DNA of 7,849 nt from an uncultured Ruminococcus sp. (GTDB lineage: Bacteria; Bacillota; Clostridia; Oscillospirales; Acutalibacteraceae): contig CACYDO010000190.1 in NCBI GenBank assembly GCA_902773165.1, forward strand, positions 1 through 7,849. The letters are read 5' to 3'. Below, in pieces: positions 1-6,661 of this stretch. The notes below the pieces were generated by a model. That model ran no database searches. It was not told the origin of the DNA and worked only from the letters and a program-made list of their open reading frames with translations. Made by a program: the position numbers and the translations under genes. Within the stretch, counting starts at the first letter, position 1. Every line of letters starts with the position of its first letter.

Positions 1-1246
1 AAACGCGCGGAAGTTCGGCTATCGGGTCATTAAAAACGAAATTCCCTGACTTGTTTTCTTTCAAAGAAGTATCGTCAAGCAAAGAGGAATATATCCCTAT
101 CGCCTTTTTTTCCTGCGCGGAAGATGGTCTTACCACAGGAGTATTCTCTATTTTTTTGACCTCGTACTGCGACATCGTAAACGGCTTTTTAACAACAGAT
201 TTATCTATAAGATCGTTTACAGCCTTTTGCGGATCAAGGCGGAACTGTTTCACCGTATCTCCGTCAAGCAGCGCCGAGCGCACGCCGTGGTAAACTGCTT
301 CAAAAACGGGGCGTTCGTTTACAAATCTTACTTCTATCTTTGCAGGGTGAACGTTAACGTCAACAAGCGCATAGGGAATCCCTATATGAAGCACACAGCC
401 CGGGTATTTTCCAACCATGACCATGCCCTTGCAGGCTTCCTCCAAAGCCGCCATTGCAGTGCGGCTTTTTACAAAACGCCCGTTTATAAAGAAATTCTGC
501 ATAGCACGGCTTGCGCGTGAAGCCTGCGGCTTTGTGACGTAGCCTTTGACCGTAATGCCGTTAAGCTCATAGCTTACGGAAACGGAATTATTTGAAAATT
601 CCCGTCCGAGAACGGAGTATATGCAGTTTTTCTCGCTGCCGTCGCCCGAGGTGACAAGAACCTGTTTGTTATCGCGGATAAATGTAAAAGCGACCTCGCT
701 GTGAGAAAGCGCTATCTTGTCAATAACTGCGGCAACGGCGTTTGCCTCCGACGTATTCTTTTTGAGAAATTTCATTCTCGCAGGAACGTTGTAAAAAAGA
801 TTCCGGATAATAAATGTCGTACCATCGGGGCAGCCTGCGTCTTCGAGAAGGATCTCGTCGCCGCCTTCGATCTTATAGTGAGTGCCTATCTCCTCTTCTC
901 CTGCCTTTGTCAGAAGATCTACCTTTGCAACAGCGCAGATAGACGCAAGCGCCTCGCCGCGGAATCCGAGCGTGCCGATAGCGTCGAGGTCTTCCTTGAG
1001 CTTCACCTTGCTTGTAGCATGGCGCTTAAACGCATTGCGTACATCGTCGCGCATAATGCCGCTGCCGTTGTCGGAAACACGCATCATTGTTACGCCTCCG
1101 TCGCGTATTTCAACAGTAACGGCAGTCGCGCCGGAGTCGATAGAATTTTCGACAAGCTCCTTTATTACTGAGGACGGTCTTTCAACGACCTCGCCTGCGG
1201 CGATAAGCTCAGCAGTATGCTTGTCGAGTACATTTATCTTTCCCAT
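1..1246 (-). CDS. mutL: DNA mismatch repair protein MutL, N-terminal part (truncated by window edge)
   Basis: MutL is the GHKL-ATPase matchmaker of mismatch repair: it is recruited by mismatch-bound MutS and directs strand incision. About 415 codons are visible and the frame is open to the left edge, so only the C-terminal dimerisation/endonuclease domain is missing. Seen: KELVENSIDSGAT (residues 29-41, catalytic Glu30 and Mg-binding Asn34), DNGSGI (59-64), KRHATSK (74-80), GFRGEALASI (94-103), LFYNVPAR (150-157) and the DVNVHPAK motif near residue 300, followed by RF. After about residue 330 the sequence becomes a poorly conserved linker, as usual for MutL. The ATG at 1246 has AGGAG at 1253-1257 with a 6-nt spacer, and this site overlaps the stop codon of the upstream YcxB-like gene, implying translational coupling. 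Gram-positive MutL normally carries a DQHA(x)2E(x)4E nuclease motif, which cannot be checked here. Confidence 0.97.
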   Translation of the reverse strand, partial: MGKINVLDKHTAELIAAGEVVERPSSVIKELVENSIDSGATAVTVEIRDGGVTMMRVSDNGSGIMRDDVRNAFKRHATSKVKLKEDLDAIGTLGFRGEALASICAVAKVDLLTKAGEEEIGTHYKIEGGDEILLEDAGCPDGTTFIIRNLFYNVPARMKFLKKNTSEANAVAAVIDKIALSHSEVAFTFIRDNKQVLVTSGDGSEKNCIYSVLGREFSNNSVSVSYELNGITVKGYVTKPQASRASRAMQNFFINGRFVKSRTAMAALEEACKGMVMVGKYPGCVLHIGIPYALVDVNVHPAKIEVRFVNERPVFEAVYHGVRSALLDGDTVKQFRLDPQKAVNDLIDKSVVKKPFTMSQYEVKKIENTPVVRPSSAQEKKAIGIYSSLLDDTSLKENKSGNFVFNDPIAELPRV

Positions 1247-1256
1247 TTACAGCTCC

Positions 1257-1778
1257 TCAGAAGAAACATTTCATAACAGCCTTGCTCTCGATAAATCTTC
1301 TGAAAAGCTTGAAATCGCCCTCGGAAAATTTATCCTTATAAAGCCGGATAACGACCTTTGTTTCTGTTTCAATATAAACTATACGACCCTCGTCCTTTAC
1401 GGAGGTTATCTCGGAATAAGGGTACTGCACCTCGAATTTTCCATCGCGGACAACGATAACGTCATCGTAAAACTCTATCGTTCTCGTCCAGTTTTCTCCA
1501 AGCTGAGCCGCCATTTTATCGTAAAGCGCCGACGTTTGTATCTTCCTGCGGAAAAACAGATGGTAAACGCTGTATATAAAGAACGCAACCTCCAGAAGCA
1601 GCCACGGCGACGGTCCGTTGCTCATGGGGGAAACAATATAGACCACCGTTGCAATAATGAGTATAGCAAGTATTACAAGCCACATAATCGTTATTTTTAA
1701 CTGAATGCCCTTTTTCTGATTTTCCCTGAACCAATCCATGTATAAGTCTTTTGTTACGGTATATTCATTTCTTATCAT
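1257..1778 (-). CDS. YcxB-like two-helix membrane protein between mutS and mutL
   Basis: This 173-residue protein has unknown function. Seen: a short polar N-terminus, two hydrophobic segments (about residues 28-49 and 58-76) separated by a Gly/Pro/Ser turn, an RRK motif after the second helix, and a soluble C-terminal part (about 98-168) with alternating beta-type residues (IEFYDDVIVVRDGKFEVQYP, then YSEITSVKDEGRIVYIE). This layout resembles the YcxB-like family of small Firmicute membrane proteins, in which a PH-like beta domain follows two helices; the assignment is from memory of the family pattern. AGGTGA at 1785-1790 lies 6 nt before the ATG and begins just after the mutS stop. Gaps of 13 nt to mutS and 10 nt to mutL place it firmly in the mismatch-repair operon. 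No catalytic motif is visible. The C-terminus (KCFF) is hydrophobic with one Cys. It may simply be a passenger gene. Confidence 0.85.
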   Translation of the reverse strand: MIRNEYTVTKDLYMDWFRENQKKGIQLKITIMWLVILAILIIATVVYIVSPMSNGPSPWLLLEVAFFIYSVYHLFFRRKIQTSALYDKMAAQLGENWTRTIEFYDDVIVVRDGKFEVQYPYSEITSVKDEGRIVYIETETKVVIRLYKDKFSEGDFKLFRRFIESKAVMKCFF

Positions 1779-1791
1779 AATAAATCACCTG

Positions 1792-4398
1792 TCACTGACA
1801 CATATTTTTTAGCTCATACAGCTTATTCAACGCTTCTACCGGAGTAAGCGTATTTATATCTATTTTTTTTACGAAATCCTCTATCGCGGCACTGTTCGAG
1901 GGAAGAAGCGTAATAGGCTCTTCTTCGATCACCTCGCGCTTTTTCTTTTTCGGGTTCTCGTTCTTTTTGCCGCTTTCAAGCTCCTTTAAAACGACCTTTG
2001 CGCGCGATATCACCGCGTCGGGAAGTCCTGCAAGCTTAGCCACCTCGATACCGTAGCTGTCGTCAGCTCCTCCCGGAACGATACGCCTTAAAAACGTAAT
2101 GTCGTCGCCGCGCTTTTTAACGGCTATATTGTAATTTTTCACGCCATCCAACAGGTCTTCAAGAACGGTCAGCTCATGGTAATGCGTAGCAAAAAGCGTT
2201 CTCGCGCCAAGCTTTTTCTTGTCAACGGCGTATTCAAGAACTGCTCTTGCAATGCTCATTCCGTCAAATGTAGAAGTTCCTCTTCCGATCTCGTCGAGGA
2301 TAAGCAGACTGTTCGACGTGGCATTTTTCAGGATCTCCGCCACCTCGTTCATCTCTACCATGAAGGTAGACTGACCGTTTGCAAGATCATCGCTCGCGCC
2401 TACGCGCGTATATACGGCGTCTGTTATTGCGATAGAAGCGCTGCTCGCCGGAACGAAAGACCCCATCTGAGCCATCAGAACAATAAGCGCGGTCTGACGC
2501 ATAAACGTAGATTTTCCCGCCATATTCGGTCCTGTAATTATCGCGGCGCGGTTGCTGCCGCCGTCTAAAATAACGTCGTTCGGAACGAACGGCACGTCTT
2601 TGAGCAGCTTTTCAACAACAGGGTGTCTGCCGTCTTTGATAATTATCTCGCCGTTCAGATTAACGTCGGGGCGGCAATAGCGCATATCTACCGCCGCAGA
2701 CGCAAAGCTTACAAGCACGTCCAGCACGGCGACCGCCCTTGCGCTGCGCTGTATTCTTTCAAGCGCGGCGGCTGTTTTTTCGCGGACCTGAGTAAAAAGC
2801 TGATATTCAAGCGAAACAGCTCTGTCCTTTGCCCCGAGGATTTTTCCTTCGAGCTCTTTAAGCTCGGGCGTTATGTATCTCTCGCAGTTGGTGAGAGTCT
2901 GTTTTCTTATGTAGCTGTCGGGAACAAGCTTTTTATATGAATTTGAAACCTCGATATAATAGCCGAAAACTCTGTTATAGCCGACCTTTAGCTTCGGGAT
3001 TCCCGTTTCCTCGCGCTGCTTTGCTTCAAGACCTGCAAGAATTCCCGTGGAATCGGACATATCGTTTTTTAGAAAATCGACTTCCTTGCTGTAGCCCTTT
3101 TTGATTATGCCGCCTTCTCTGACGGTAAACGGCGGATCGTCCTCTATCGCTTTGTTCAGAAGCTCGCATACGTCTGCGCAAATGTCGATATCAGAAAAAA
3201 CGCGTTTAAGCTCTGTTGATTTTGCATTTTCCAGATTTGCCTTTACGTCAGGCAGCTTTTCGAGAGCGATTTGCAGCGCTTTCAGATCACGCGCATTAGC
3301 AGAACCATAGACCACCTTTGTCATCAGTCTTTCAAGATCGGGAATACCCGAAAGCGACTGCGCGGCTTCTCCACGCATCGGCGCGTCGCTGTAAAGCTCC
3401 TCTACGGCGTTCTGACGTCTGATTATTGCCGCGCAGCTCATAAGCGGCTGCTCTGTCCAGCGGCGGATAAGGCGCTTTCCCATCGGCGTTTTCGTGCTGT
3501 CGAGTACCCAGAGCAAAGACCCCTTCTTCTCCTTCGAGCGCATTGTTTCCGTCAGCTCGAGATTGCGCTTTGTATTGTAATCGAGGTGCATATAACGCTC
3601 CTCGCCGTATGTTTCTATACTATTTATGCGCTCCAGTCCGGTGCGCTGAGTTTTTTTCAGGTAGCTGAGCAGCGCGCCGACAGTTCTCACGCAGCCGGGC
3701 TTTCCTTCGAGAGAAAGCTCTTCGATAGACTTTCCCGAAAACTGTTCGGTGACGGTTTTCTGAGCGGAAGTATAATTAAAATATTCGTCCTCGAGCATTT
3801 CTACCGCTGCTTTGAGCTTATCCTTAAAAAAAGGAACGATATTCGTGATCTTATCGACCTCTCCGCCGATAAGAATTTCACGCGGCTCGTAACGCGAAAG
3901 AGCGCTTCTGAGCTGAGTACCCTCTTTGTCCAGGTCGATCTCGGAGCAGTACAGCTCTCCTGTTGAGATATCGCAGAAGGCGGCGGAATGCTTTTTCCCC
4001 TCGGTATACAGCGAACAGATAAAGTTATTCTTCGATTCGTCGAGCATGGAATCCTCCATGACCGTACCGGGCGTTATCACTCTGATAACATCTCGCTTGA
4101 CTAAACCCTTCGTCAGCGCAGGGTCTTCCGTTTGCTCGCATATAGCGACCTTATAGCCCTTAGATACGAGCTTTGCCGCGTATGATTCGTAGCTGTGAAA
4201 GGGAACGCCGCACATCGGAGCGCGCTCCTCCTGACCGCAGTCTCTTCCGGTAAGGGTAAGATCCAACTCCTTTGAGGCAAGTATAGCGTCATCAAAGAAC
4301 ATTTCGTAAAAGTCGCCAAGTCTGAAAAACAGGATACTGTCCTTGTTTTGTTCCTTGATCGCAAAATACTGTTTCATCATCGGAGAAAGCTCCGCCAT
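1792..4398 (-). CDS. mutS: DNA mismatch repair ATPase MutS
   Basis: MutS dimers scan DNA, bind mismatches and small loops, then form an ATP-dependent sliding clamp that recruits MutL. The 868 residues are full family length. In order: the mismatch-recognition domain with GDFYEMF (28-34), whose Phe30 and Glu32 are the F-x-E that stacks on and contacts the mismatch; connector, lever and clamp regions (about 120-560); and an ATPase domain with Walker A GPNMAGKST (623-631), DDLANGQSTFMVEMNE (670-685), Walker B LLILDEIGRGTSTFDG (698-713, Asp702-Glu703) and the His switch FATHYHEL (737-744). A Lys-rich linker (811-821) precedes the conserved C-terminal helix TPVEALNKLYELK (852-864). Start: ATG with AGGAG at 4409-4413, 10-nt spacer. 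The usual linker clamp-binding motif (QLxLF type) appears degenerate (ITLLP, 829-833). No frameshift or missing catalytic residue was found. It lies 49 nt after the YlbF-family gene. Confidence 0.98.
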   Translation of the reverse strand: MAELSPMMKQYFAIKEQNKDSILFFRLGDFYEMFFDDAILASKELDLTLTGRDCGQEERAPMCGVPFHSYESYAAKLVSKGYKVAICEQTEDPALTKGLVKRDVIRVITPGTVMEDSMLDESKNNFICSLYTEGKKHSAAFCDISTGELYCSEIDLDKEGTQLRSALSRYEPREILIGGEVDKITNIVPFFKDKLKAAVEMLEDEYFNYTSAQKTVTEQFSGKSIEELSLEGKPGCVRTVGALLSYLKKTQRTGLERINSIETYGEERYMHLDYNTKRNLELTETMRSKEKKGSLLWVLDSTKTPMGKRLIRRWTEQPLMSCAAIIRRQNAVEELYSDAPMRGEAAQSLSGIPDLERLMTKVVYGSANARDLKALQIALEKLPDVKANLENAKSTELKRVFSDIDICADVCELLNKAIEDDPPFTVREGGIIKKGYSKEVDFLKNDMSDSTGILAGLEAKQREETGIPKLKVGYNRVFGYYIEVSNSYKKLVPDSYIRKQTLTNCERYITPELKELEGKILGAKDRAVSLEYQLFTQVREKTAAALERIQRSARAVAVLDVLVSFASAAVDMRYCRPDVNLNGEIIIKDGRHPVVEKLLKDVPFVPNDVILDGGSNRAAIITGPNMAGKSTFMRQTALIVLMAQMGSFVPASSASIAITDAVYTRVGASDDLANGQSTFMVEMNEVAEILKNATSNSLLILDEIGRGTSTFDGMSIARAVLEYAVDKKKLGARTLFATHYHELTVLEDLLDGVKNYNIAVKKRGDDITFLRRIVPGGADDSYGIEVAKLAGLPDAVISRAKVVLKELESGKKNENPKKKKREVIEEEPITLLPSNSAAIEDFVKKIDINTLTPVEALNKLYELKNMCQ

Positions 4399-4447
4399 GT
4401 TTTCTACTCTCCTTCCGCGTATTTGTTTTCTTTAATAAATAATAGTA

Positions 4448-4858
4448 TCAGCCGCAGCCACCGCATGTCGAGCAGCTGCCCGTACAGCCTGCCCCCGGAC
4501 CCATGTCGGCAGTTTCGGGGTCGTCGCCCATAGCGCAGTTCTGTATTATCATAAGAACCTTTTGCAGCTTTGCGTCAAACTCCTGCTTTGCGGCGTTGTA
4601 TTCCTTCATATGATCGTTGCTCATAACCTTTGCGTAAAGACCTCGCATTTCGCGGTTGAGCTGCTGCATTTTCTCGTCATTTCTGTCGGTTTTTGCAGCC
4701 TCTGCGTTGATCTCAAAGCGCTTTATATTGTACTCCTCGATCAGCTCCTGAAGCTCCGTATCCTCTTCGCTTACCTGCTCGGACGCGCGCATTTTGATAT
4801 ACGCTTCGTCCTCCTGTATCGCACCGCCCAATTGACGTGCAAGCTCTATTATATCCAT
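4448..4858 (-). CDS. YlbF/YmcA (RicA/RicF)-family regulator with cysteine-rich tail
   Basis: The family (Com_YlbF) includes B. subtilis YlbF (RicF) and YmcA (RicA), which with YaaT (RicT) form a complex that carries [4Fe-4S] clusters, promotes RNase Y-dependent mRNA maturation and supports competence, sporulation and biofilm formation. Seen: 136 residues, almost entirely charged alpha-helix (about residues 1-105), then a Gly-rich tail with Cys125, Cys129, Cys132 and Cys135 in a C-x3-C-x2-C-x2-C pattern, plus Cys108. The tail is a plausible Fe-S ligand set (inference). Position between miaB and mutS matches B. subtilis ymcA (ymcB-ymcA-cotE-mutS), so YmcA/RicA is the likelier counterpart, although sequence alone does not separate RicA from RicF. 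The ATG at 4858 has only a modest ribosome site (AAAGGA at 4871-4876) with a long spacer of about 12 nt. There is no membrane segment or signal peptide, so it should be cytosolic. Confidence 0.88.
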   Translation of the reverse strand: MDIIELARQLGGAIQEDEAYIKMRASEQVSEEDTELQELIEEYNIKRFEINAEAAKTDRNDEKMQQLNREMRGLYAKVMSNDHMKEYNAAKQEFDAKLQKVLMIIQNCAMGDDPETADMGPGAGCTGSCSTCGGCG

Positions 4859-4994
4859 ATTTATTGGTTATCCTTTCATATCCGCCGGGTATGCACCCGG
4901 GGGCAGTTCCGCCGGGTATGCACCCGGGGGCAGTTCCGCCATACTATGGCGTGACGGTTAGTCTGTTTCCGCGCCGTCAGCTTATCATGTGAAG
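4859..4994 (-). other. Structured leader upstream of the YlbF-mutS-mutL unit
   Basis: If transcription starts about 7 nt after the -10 box at 4995-5000, the ylbF mRNA carries a leader of roughly 130 nt. In transcript order it contains four consecutive dyad symmetries: TGACGG/CCGTCA (4974-4979 with 4952-4957, 16-nt loop); CGCCATA/TATGGCG (4945-4951 with 4937-4943), which abuts the first; and two copies of CCGGGT-GCAT-ACCCGG (4912-4927 and 4885-4900). None is followed by a T tract, so this does not look like a chain of terminators. I do not recognise a known riboswitch. It could be a structured 5' UTR, or an inserted multi-copy palindromic element that happens to lie in the leader. Confidence 0.5.
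4881..4934. repeat. 27-bp perfect tandem repeat, two copies, each with a GC-rich palindrome
   Basis: Units 4881-4907 and 4908-4934 are identical over all 27 bases, and the first six bases (TCCGCC) recur at 4935-4940. Each unit contains CCGGGT-ATGC-ACCCGG on the plus strand, a 6-bp stem with a 4-nt loop. The unit is much richer in GC than the AT-rich flanks. Because 27 is a multiple of three, an accidental plus-strand frame stays open through it with a repeated peptide; I do not regard that as coding. Confidence 0.95.
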
Positions 4995-5003
4995 ATTATA
5001 GCA
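4995..5003 (-). promoter_or_regulatory. Extended -10 promoter for the YlbF-mutS-YcxB-mutL unit
   Basis: On the minus strand TGC-TATAAT is a perfect -10 hexamer preceded by the TGn extension. No good -35 hexamer is found 16-18 nt upstream, which extended -10 promoters tolerate. It lies about 140 nt before the YlbF-family start codon, after miaB has ended. No clear intrinsic terminator separates it from miaB, so read-through from the miaB promoter could also supply this unit. Confidence 0.55.
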
Positions 5004-5012
5004 AACGACATT
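4995..5012. repeat. 18-bp dispersed sequence, copy 1 (over the ylbF promoter)
   Basis: ATTATAGCAAACGACATT on the plus strand matches 7763-7780 at 16 of 18 positions in the same orientation. On the minus strand this copy forms the extended -10 promoter of the YlbF-family unit. Confidence 0.5.
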
Positions 5013-5040
5013 GAGTATCCTATCGTTCGATGATGTTTTT

Positions 5041-5099
5041 AAGTGGAAAGTTGAAATCAAGATAATTCAAAAAACTCCACTCTCAACACTCCAAACTAA
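5041..5099. repeat. Heptamer-like degenerate repeat with long imperfect dyad symmetry after miaB
   Basis: On the minus strand, 5099 down to 5076 reads as successive 7-nt units of the form TTGGAGT, GTTGAGA, GTGGAGT. On the plus strand, 5042-5055 reads AGTGGAA, AGTTGAA, the same theme in opposite orientation. The two halves pair as AGTGGA/TCCACT (5042-5047 with 5076-5081) and TTGAA/TTCAA (5051-5055 with 5066-5070). No T tract follows the dyad in either direction, so it is a poor intrinsic terminator. Role unknown; it may be a dispersed intergenic repeat. Confidence 0.5.
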
Positions 5100-5110
5100 C
5101 ATATCTTTCT

Positions 5111-6523
5111 TTATTGGTCTGCCAGCTCTCCGTTTAATATCCAATTTCTTGCCTTTGTGATCTTCACATTGACAAAGCTGCCCACAAGCGCTTCATCTCC
5201 GGGGAAATCTACGATAATATTTCCGCTCGTGCGTGAGGTAAGAATTCCGTCTTTATCGGTCTTGCCCTCAACGAGAACGCGGACCGTCTGCCCAACCATA
5301 GAAGCGCAGCGCTTTGCGGCGATCTCCTCCTGCACGCGCAGAAGCTCGGAGAACCATTTTGACTTTTCCTCGTGAGTATACGGGTCGGGCATTTTCGCCG
5401 CCGGAGTTCCCTCACGCGGAGAATAAATAAACGTAAACAGAGAAGTAAACTCGACCTCTCTTATCAACGACAGCGTTTCACAGAATTCCTCGTAAGTTTC
5501 GCCCGGGAATCCTACGATTATATCTGACGTCAGCGACACGCCGGGAATTTTTTCCTTTGCATAATTGATAATATCGAGATACTTTTCTCTCGTATAGCTG
5601 CGGTTCATTGCTTTTAGCACTCTGTTTGAACCTGACTGAAACGGCAGGTGCAGATGTGTTGAAATATGTCTGCTGCCTGCTATCACGTCGATAAGCTCCT
5701 TTGAGCAGTCCTTCGGGTGCGACGTCATAAATCGGAGGATATAATCTCCGTCGATCTTGTCTATCTCTGACAGAAGCTGTGCGAACGTCACGTTTTCCTC
5801 CAGATTTTTACCGTAAGAATTTACGTTCTGACCCAGAAGAGTTATCTCCTTGTAGCCGCTTTCGATCATAGTCCGCGCTTCTCTTACTACGTCCTCAAAT
5901 CTGCGGCTGCGCTCTCTTCCCCTGGTGTATGGAACTATGCAGTATGTGCAGAAATTATTGCAGCCGTACATGATCGGCAGCCAGCCCTTGAACTGCCCGT
6001 CTCTGCGCGTAGGTATTCCCTCGTAAACGGTCTTGTCGTCAATGCCCGTTTCATAGACCCTTTTTCCGTACGTAACGGCGTTGTAAAACAGCTCGGGAAA
6101 ATGGTGCAGAGAATGAGTTCCGAAAACGAGATTTACAAACGGAAAGCTTCTGTAAAGCCTGTCCGTTACATGCTTTTGCTCCATCATACAGCCGCACAGT
6201 CCGATGATCACAGACGGGTGACGGCGCTTGATATTTTTCAGCGCACCGACATTGCCGAAAACTCTGTCCTCTGCGTGTTCTCTGACGGCGCACGTATTAA
6301 AAAGAATAAAGTCGGCTTCATCGGCATTATCCGTAAATCCGAAACCCATTTCAAAGAGCATTCCCTTTATCTTTTCACTGTCTGCAACATTCTGCTGACA
6401 GCCATACGTTCTTATACAAGCCATAGGCTGCTCTGCGCGCGCTCTTATCGCCATTACCTCTGCGCAAAGCTGTATGTAATGATTATCGTCTGTAAAGCTC
6501 TTGTATTCAAACTGATTAGCCAA
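5111..6523 (-). CDS. miaB: tRNA-2-methylthio-N6-dimethylallyladenosine synthase MiaB
   Basis: MiaB is a radical-SAM enzyme with two [4Fe-4S] clusters that converts i6A to ms2i6A at position 37 of tRNAs reading UNN codons, stabilising codon-anticodon pairing. Counting from the TTG start at 6523 (470 residues): the UPF0004 domain opens with IRTYGCQQN and supplies cluster-1 ligands Cys42, Cys78 and Cys112 (GCQQN, NTCAVRE, CGCMMEQ). The radical-SAM core has C-x3-C-x2-C at Cys188, Cys192 and Cys195 (YGCNNFCTYCIVPYTRGRE), with HLPFQSGSNRVLKAMNR and DIIVGFPGET further on. A C-terminal TRAM domain for tRNA binding spans about 405-468. No ATG lies at the N-terminus. The TTG has GGGAG at 6532-6536 spaced 8 nt away. 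An in-frame GTG at 6532 (three residues longer) is the alternative, but GGGA touches it directly. It has its own promoter and heads the leftward cluster. Confidence 0.97.
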   Translation of the reverse strand: MANQFEYKSFTDDNHYIQLCAEVMAIRARAEQPMACIRTYGCQQNVADSEKIKGMLFEMGFGFTDNADEADFILFNTCAVREHAEDRVFGNVGALKNIKRRHPSVIIGLCGCMMEQKHVTDRLYRSFPFVNLVFGTHSLHHFPELFYNAVTYGKRVYETGIDDKTVYEGIPTRRDGQFKGWLPIMYGCNNFCTYCIVPYTRGRERSRRFEDVVREARTMIESGYKEITLLGQNVNSYGKNLEENVTFAQLLSEIDKIDGDYILRFMTSHPKDCSKELIDVIAGSRHISTHLHLPFQSGSNRVLKAMNRSYTREKYLDIINYAKEKIPGVSLTSDIIVGFPGETYEEFCETLSLIREVEFTSLFTFIYSPREGTPAAKMPDPYTHEEKSKWFSELLRVQEEIAAKRCASMVGQTVRVLVEGKTDKDGILTSRTSGNIIVDFPGDEALVGSFVNVKITKARNWILNGELADQ

Positions 6524-6531
6524 GCTGTCCA

Positions 6532-6536
6532 CTCCC
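6532..6536 (-). promoter_or_regulatory. Ribosome binding site that decides the miaB start
   Basis: GGGAG on the minus strand, 8 nt before TTG at 6523. Its last base is the first base of the alternative GTG codon at 6532, so it cannot serve that GTG. No other purine-rich site lies between this point and the predicted transcription start. This favours a TTG start, with moderate certainty. Confidence 0.5.
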
Positions 6537-6559
6537 GTATCGCCAAAATCTCACACTAT

Positions 6560-6588
6560 ATAATAACACAAATTAACACTTTCTTCAA
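6560..6588 (-). promoter_or_regulatory. miaB promoter, sigma-A type
   Basis: On the minus strand TTGAAG (6583-6588, matching the first four bases of TTGACA) is followed after exactly 17 nt by TATTAT (6560-6565, 5 of 6 matches). TGT immediately precedes the -10, giving an extended -10. The predicted start lies near 6553, leaving a short leader of about 30 nt. It diverges from the VWA-gene promoter, with roughly 70 nt of AT-rich DNA between the two -35 boxes. Confidence 0.7.
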
Positions 6589-6661
6589 GTGGCTGAACGA
6601 TTTTAACAGTTTGTTTATATTTATTTCAATTATTTATCCAACTTTTTTGCAGAATTGTATC

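Noticed and set aside
882..1700. 272-codon plus-strand open frame
   Set aside because: It is antisense to mutL and the YcxB-like gene, has no ribosome site, and its translation has no family features; it is a shadow frame.
3271..3966. 231-codon plus-strand open frame across mutS
   Set aside because: It lies opposite well-conserved mutS codons, and its protein is rich in Arg and His without recognisable motifs.
4881..4940. Possible CRISPR array
   Set aside because: The two units are directly adjacent with no spacers, and only two copies exist.
4562..4954. Plus-strand frame encoding a repeated peptide (RRVCTRGQF twice)
   Set aside because: The repetition arises only because the 27-bp DNA repeat is a multiple of three; the rest is antisense to the YlbF-family gene.
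4977..4988. Four-codon upstream reading frame in the ylbF leader (ATG ATA AGC TGA)
   Set aside because: It starts almost at the predicted transcription start and has no ribosome site, so translation is unlikely.
5042..5081. Intrinsic terminator for miaB
   Set aside because: The dyad is imperfect with a large centre and no T tract follows it in the miaB direction.
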